Below are positions 59,600-64,000 of a stretch of DNA of 64,000 bases, piece by piece. This stretch comes from Athripsodes cinereus (lineage: Eukaryota; Arthropoda; Insecta; Trichoptera; Leptoceridae). The stretch covers positions 19,465,982-19,529,981 of the forward strand of contig OX388314.1 in assembly GCA_947579605.1 (NCBI GenBank). Direction: 5' to 3'. Each line of letters begins with the position of its first letter. Position 1 is the first letter of the stretch. The notes under the pieces were generated by a model. It was not told the DNA's origin, made no database searches, and saw nothing but the letters and a program-made list of their open reading frames with translations. The position numbers and the translations under genes were made by a program.

Positions 59600-60465
59600 A
59601 AGCCTAATAATAATTTAAAAAAAAATCTTAATAAATACTTAAATAGTTGTAACGATTTGGCAATCACTTCTATCTACGCTATGTTCATATTGTGATTATG
59701 TTGTACCTATAATAACTATCTATCTACCTCTACACTACATAGGTGACTGGCTACCAGCTCTGTCAGAACTTCTGGAACTCCAAATTATAATGACATGTTA
59801 TTAGTTCTAATCATTATTAAACCATGTAAACATATTTTTGTATATACCTAAGAGTATGGTGGATTTTTACGTGACAATAACAGATTTATTAACGGCTGTA
59901 GGTACTTACACACAATCTATTACATATATACCTAGATGTAGACACATAAAAATCTAGTTACTAGATCATTATGCAATAAACTACTAGTATAATATTCTAG
60001 TAGGTATACAGGATGTATGGTAGGATTATAGAAATATATGAAACATAGTAAAAACAATGTAGTGAATATTCCTACCCAAATGATTAACCTTAAAATATTG
60101 AAATGTTTATTCAATTTTTGAAGACATGCGGATATAAAAGGCTATATCCGAACGGTTTTTATCTTAAAATAAAATATTAAAGAAACCAAATGGCTACCTC
60201 TAAAAAAAGAATGCAATTTTCATCTTACGGTCTTTCTATTATTTTCATTTTTTTATTTATATCAGTTCATTACACAACAAAACACAAGCAGACGCAACTA
60301 TCACAAAATCATAAGACAAAAATACATTTTTTTATAAATTTTTCATAACGAAATAATAATAAAAGGTGAATAAATTATGTCAAATAAAAGACAACAAAAA
60401 GTTGCGATAGATATACGTTAAATAAAATTCATATGAATTACATTATGAAATTTGAATTTCTTGAA
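59600..60465. other. AT-rich sequence, no gene seen
   Basis: Nothing recognised. Confidence 0.5.
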
Positions 60466-60469
60466 ATCT

Positions 60470-60616
60470 GGGGCCGTAGACAAACCGCACTTAGCGATCG
60501 ACTACTGGCAAACTTTTTGACAATCTACCTACAATGTACCGTGTAATTATGGGTTACTGTTATTGTCGAAAATTCGTTTGTAGTCGATCACCAAGTAAGG
60601 TTTGTCAAGGGGGTCA
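60470..60616. mobile_element. Short MITE (family E-like)
   Basis: GGGGCCGTAGACAAACCGCA at the left and an inverted GACCCCCTTGACAAACC at the right, with GATCGACTAC paired further in. The unit is 147 bases. Its outer wording is close to the family-E element at 3938 (GGGGCCGTAGTCAAA), but the interior is different. Confidence 0.6.
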
Positions 60617-60619
60617 GAC

Positions 60620-61385
60620 ATGTCTACCAATAATAAACGAACAAAAGGGATTAAGCTCTTAATCCACGTATTCCTATCTCCGTTTATTTTTCTTATTTTC
60701 CTCACATTTTATGCATACTGTTTACTCCATATCCATCAATATTTTGAGTTATGAGCCTCTTCTATGTGATGTATTTATCCATTTATATCTTTATTATAAC
60801 TATCCACTTACAACAAGCTACATATCCATATCATCACAGCACATCCCATAAGTGGAGTGTCAGTGACAATATTTCTCCCTGCATATTATTATACTTATTA
60901 TACTCTCGTGTTCCCACTACCCATTGTTTGATGTGTATAAATTGTTTACAATAATTACTTAGATACCTATACACGTTTCTAAAAATAATATTACATATTA
61001 TTTAGATACTTAGTGCGACATTATATTATCTTGTTTTATAATTTTACAATACGTTACATTTTGTTACATTATGTTATGATGACTAATGACATTTGCCTGT
61101 CTATTTCACGTCTTAATTGGATATTCTAGACACACCTGGGTGACTAGATGACGAAAATTATTAACAAAATACTGAATAGATTAATTATAAATACGTATAT
61201 TACGGACAATTTTTAAATCCATATAAATGTGAATCTACATTGATTACGTCTCGGAATTTCATGTTTTGGGTATGCTTTCTGTGTATAAATTACTGACAAA
61301 TTTTATATTTGTTGAATACCTACGATAACCCTTGTTTTGACGCAATTAAGAACTATGTACAACCTGATAATTTCAAAAATTATGT
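60620..61385. other. AT-rich sequence, weak family A trace
   Basis: At 60825-60860 TATCATCACAGCACATCCCA and AAGTGGAGTGTCAG are a short reverse trace of the family-A end. Nothing else is seen. Confidence 0.45.
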
Positions 61386-61389
61386 CCAT

Positions 61390-61548
61390 TATCTACACCA
61401 TCGCAGTATTTTATATAAGTAAGGCAGCTAATGAACATATAGGTTGTCCTCTCCAAACCATAGAAAATAAGAAGCGGGTGGCATACCTTATCTTTGAATT
61501 GAGTATGTTAAATGTATCCTATACGTAGTTAGGAACATCTTTCTTTTT
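61390..61548 (-). mobile_element. Family A copy, worn
   Basis: CTACACCATCGCAGTATTTT, GGCAGCTAATGAACATATAG, GTTGTCCTCTCCAAACC, GCGGGTGGCATACCTTATC and TTTGAATTGAGTATG keep the reverse family-A order with deletions, including the CCCCACTTGTGG region. Confidence 0.55.
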
Positions 61549-61549
61549 C

Positions 61550-62295
61550 AGAACACATTTACAGAAAATTTACAGAAAAAATGTGATATTTTATTTATGA
61601 AAAAGCATTTTTCAGTACCATAAGGTAGTGTTTATTTCATTATTTTATCGCTCTCTTTTCTTTCTTGTTCATTCATCTACACGAGTAATTTTCAAGTTAT
61701 TTGTCTCGGTAAACGATTGTTCTCACCTATTCATTCAGACTCTTAATAAAACTATTCCGCTTATAGTATCAATTACACTCTTGAATCACTCCAATTAACT
61801 CAAGGAGATGTTCTATCATCCCACATTTTCATTCTACAATATAGACTAGAGACGAAACAAATATCCGACCCATACCGGATAGTTCTTCAATTGAAAAACA
61901 AATACATGAAATTGACTTTTTTTTAATTAATGAAATCAAAATCGCCCATATGACACAATTAGATAAATTAAATCGCTACATTCGCATTGGATAATTAATA
62001 TCGGAATGCGATAGCCGACCGACTGGCGACAAATGCTGAGATCTGTGAACAACAACATCGGTGAGTAACCAGAACCTGGTTGAAGATTCAACCATACAGC
62101 TTCCAAGTTCTAAGTTTTTTATAGAACTCTGATGCACTTTGGAATTTACTAGGTAGTGGTGACGTATGCAAAGCGTAACACCTACATCCATGGGGATTCG
62201 TAAACTCTCCGTTATACGTGTGTGGTGTTGACCAAACAACAAACTACGTGGTGAATATACGATAATATTTATACGATGGCTGGTTTCAAGAACTT
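61550..62295. other. Unique-looking sequence, no confirmed gene
   Basis: An 88-codon minus-strand frame (61976-62242) is less AT-biased than its surroundings, but I recognise no domain and it has no supporting exon structure. It may be part of an unknown transposon. Confidence 0.35.
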
Positions 62296-62299
62296 ATGG

Positions 62300-62832
62300 G
62301 GTGTTCACATTTGGCGAATATCGCCAGGCGAATTTCAAAATATAACGCCAGGCGAAAAAACAAAATTAGCCGTACGCCTATTGATCGTCACACCTGTTCA
62401 CACAGTCCACCGATGTAGAAACGATCTGTCATTTACGCTTTGATTTTGACACTGTTTTCAAAATGGCGGACGTCGAGATGGAGATCGGGAAGTGTTTATT
62501 TTTAGTCGAAAGTGTTATAGTAGAGCTTATAAGGCGCCTTTTAATTAGGGAAACAAACGCCACAACCAACAACAAAGATAACAGCTGTCACGAAGCGGGA
62601 AACATAATAAAATTTATAGGTTATAAAGTTTTTACCATAGATACGAACGCCGCGCACATCTGCACATGCGCAAATCGTTCAATCGGCCGAAAATGTTGAA
62701 AGGTGGTCAACTCGAGACGATATCGTTTCTACTGGTTTTTATCGTTTCAGACTAGCTGTCATTTTGTTCACACGGTTCAAATGGCTGGCGATATTTTGGT
62801 GCCCTGGCGATATTCGCCAAAGTGAGAACACC
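62300..62832. mobile_element. Inverted-repeat DNA element with internal ATG frame
   Basis: GGTGTTCACATTTGGCGAAT followed by ATCGCCAGG at the left pairs with the inverted GGTGTTCTCACTTTGGCG... at 62832. GTTCACAC, AGTAGAAACGAT and TGTCATTT-like words recur inside in mirror positions. The interior is more GC-rich than the flanks. Ends like these occur on PIF/Harbinger-type elements, but I found no three-base duplication, so the superfamily is open. Confidence 0.6.
62463..62699 (+). CDS. Hypothetical 78-codon frame inside DNA element
   Basis: This frame starts MADVEMEIGKCLFLVESVIV and contains ELIRRLLIRET before a Asn/Lys-rich middle and a Cys-containing end (CTCANRSIGRKC). The ATG sits in AAAATGGCG, an acceptable insect start context. 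An acidic start followed by a basic helix is what one sees at the beginning of some Harbinger transposases, but there is no catalytic region. It may be the leftover 5' end of a transposase gene or a chance frame in a GC-richer insert. Confidence 0.3.
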   Translation: MADVEMEIGKCLFLVESVIVELIRRLLIRETNATTNNKDNSCHEAGNIIKFIGYKVFTIDTNAAHICTCANRSIGRKC

Positions 62833-62834
62833 AC

Positions 62835-64000
62835 ATTTGTTTGGATTGGACGGCGCGATTTCATGACTACGGGGCCTTGAGATACGAACATATAATCGAC
62901 AAGTAAAAGAAGATCATAAAATTAATACCGCTCAATGAAGTCAACGGCAAAAATAAATCTCACAAATTAGTCTCAAAAGCAGCTAGATATCCGATATAAG
63001 TTCTGACTAGATATTCATCTATCCGGTTTGGAATTTGACAGGATATCCGTAATCCGGTATCAGGCTATGTGATTATCCATTCCATCCTTAATACAGACAA
63101 AACACCTCGTGTTACCTCCCTATAGCCTCACATTGTATCAAGCCATCGGATCCTTTGAAAACATAGAGACAAAGACTCAAGTACATTGTTGAACAACTTG
63201 ATGAAGAGACACAGTTATTGAGAGGGCTAATTGAGCATAGCTTCGCAAAAAACAACTAACCAAGAAATATTTATCTACAATTTCAGTCCTTTACATCATA
63301 CACCGTAAAGACTAAATTTCCGAACATTCTTTGCAAGACTGTTTTCTGCAGGAATAATATTCAGAAGTGCCTCTGAATAGAAAGAGAATCAAGACACCTG
63401 CTACTAATATTCATCTCCTTTTATCTTTTAATAAACTATGCCAATTAGAGTATGATAGACACATTTCACTCATTATTATATTGATGTTTTATGATAGGTG
63501 ACGTATTATTTTTATTTGATTACAATCGACAAAAATCTGTTAATTTTCCCAACAGGTGCGAATTTAGTTTTATATTTTTCCGATTAATTTTGTATATTTT
63601 CATATTTCGAACTGCAAAAAAGTAATCTACAAGTAAACGCAAAATAAAAGTTGAAGTATTGAAAATATATAGGTTCCTATATTATTTCATTTGTGAAATA
63701 GAATTTGTGCTATTAAATCTTGTAGAGAGAAAAATTATCGACAACAATAAATTCAGCCATCGGTTTACAGTTTTTATTATGTAATCAAACATTTTTATAT
63801 TTATTTTATTTAAACCCTAGAACCTCGTTTTTATATTCTCAGCAACTTAACTATAAGGAATTCAACAAAATGAAAAACGAAACAAAACCGTTATAATGTA
63901 GAATGCACAATAGCGTAATCTTGTGTATTATTCAAATTTCATCATCAGTAGGTAATTTTGCATACATTGTTGAACATAGGCCTGTTTTTTATTTTGCTTT
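62835..64000. other. AT-rich sequence, no gene seen
   Basis: GACTACGGGGCC at 62863-62874 resembles the right end of family E, but no partner is found. The rest shows nothing I recognise. Confidence 0.45.

Noticed and set aside
61976..62242. 88-codon minus-strand frame with less AT-biased codons
   Set aside because: No recognisable domain and no exon structure; left as unresolved rather than called a gene.
62863..62874. GACTACGGGGCC as a family-E right end
   Set aside because: Too short and without a matching left end.
1..64000. Bacterial or viral insertion
   Set aside because: No block of compact, high-coding-density sequence or viral gene set is visible; base composition is uniform apart from the transposons and the C-rich island.

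Overview
This window looks like AT-rich, gene-poor nuclear DNA from an insect, most probably a moth or butterfly. Three things point there. The words TAGGTACCTA/GTAGGTAC and TACGAGTA recur throughout, as is usual in lepidopteran DNA. There are RTE-type and Helitron tails whose wording I recognise from Lepidoptera (48924-49121, 49495-49890). There are also pogo/Tigger-, PIF/Harbinger- and tRNA-SINE-type remnants. I found no host exon, rRNA, intact tRNA or CRISPR array that I can defend. Apart from one transposon reverse transcriptase, all open frames are short and look like chance or transposon debris. The window is best read as intergenic or intronic sequence.

Most recognisable content is transposable elements. 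(1) A 5'-truncated LINE (LINE-1 here, a local name) at 5116-6424 on the minus strand has a clean 428-codon reverse-transcriptase frame and a 13-bp target duplication; three old tails lie at 12629, 48456 and 52850. (2) Family A is a SINE-like unit of about 250 bp with more than twenty copies. Two have target duplications of 12-13 bp, and its 3' end resembles the 3' end of LINE-1. (3) Family B consists of 3'-end pieces of a second LINE, encoding a C-terminal tail and ending in (GAT)n, at 1850, 18714, 24690, 25972, 32430, 36711 and 39668. Two further LINE C-terminal pieces are at 2336 and 47020. (4) Family C consists of 3' tails of another LINE, carrying a stem-loop whose two sides co-vary between copies. 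(5) Family D is a tRNA-related SINE at 2568, 37770 and 51935. (6) Foldbacks at 29461, 37967, 52195 and 58152, with 68-88 bp arms, are each followed by a similar ATG-initiated tract; two orphan tracts lie at 33262 and 55164. A hammerhead-ribozyme-like core is at 57841-57869. I interpret these as Penelope-like retroelement ends.

DNA transposon remains are a pogo/Tigger-like MITE with TA duplication (21449-22006), a decayed PIF/Harbinger-like element holding pieces of two proteins and a nested LINE tail (25349-27650), a MITE family with long inverted repeats (3938, 36141, 60470), a 533-bp inverted-repeat element with a 78-codon frame (62300-62832), and a Helitron tail (49571-49890). A 180-bp tandem array at 8711-9660 carries a segment resembling the family-A tail in each regular unit.

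The elements are nested and linked. LINE-1 sits inside a family-A copy, a family-B LINE tail sits inside the Harbinger element, and the SINE-like family A probably borrows the LINE-1 machinery. The most interesting candidates are the Penelope-like foldbacks with the hammerhead-like motif, the A/LINE-1 partnership, and the co-varying 3' stem-loop of family C.
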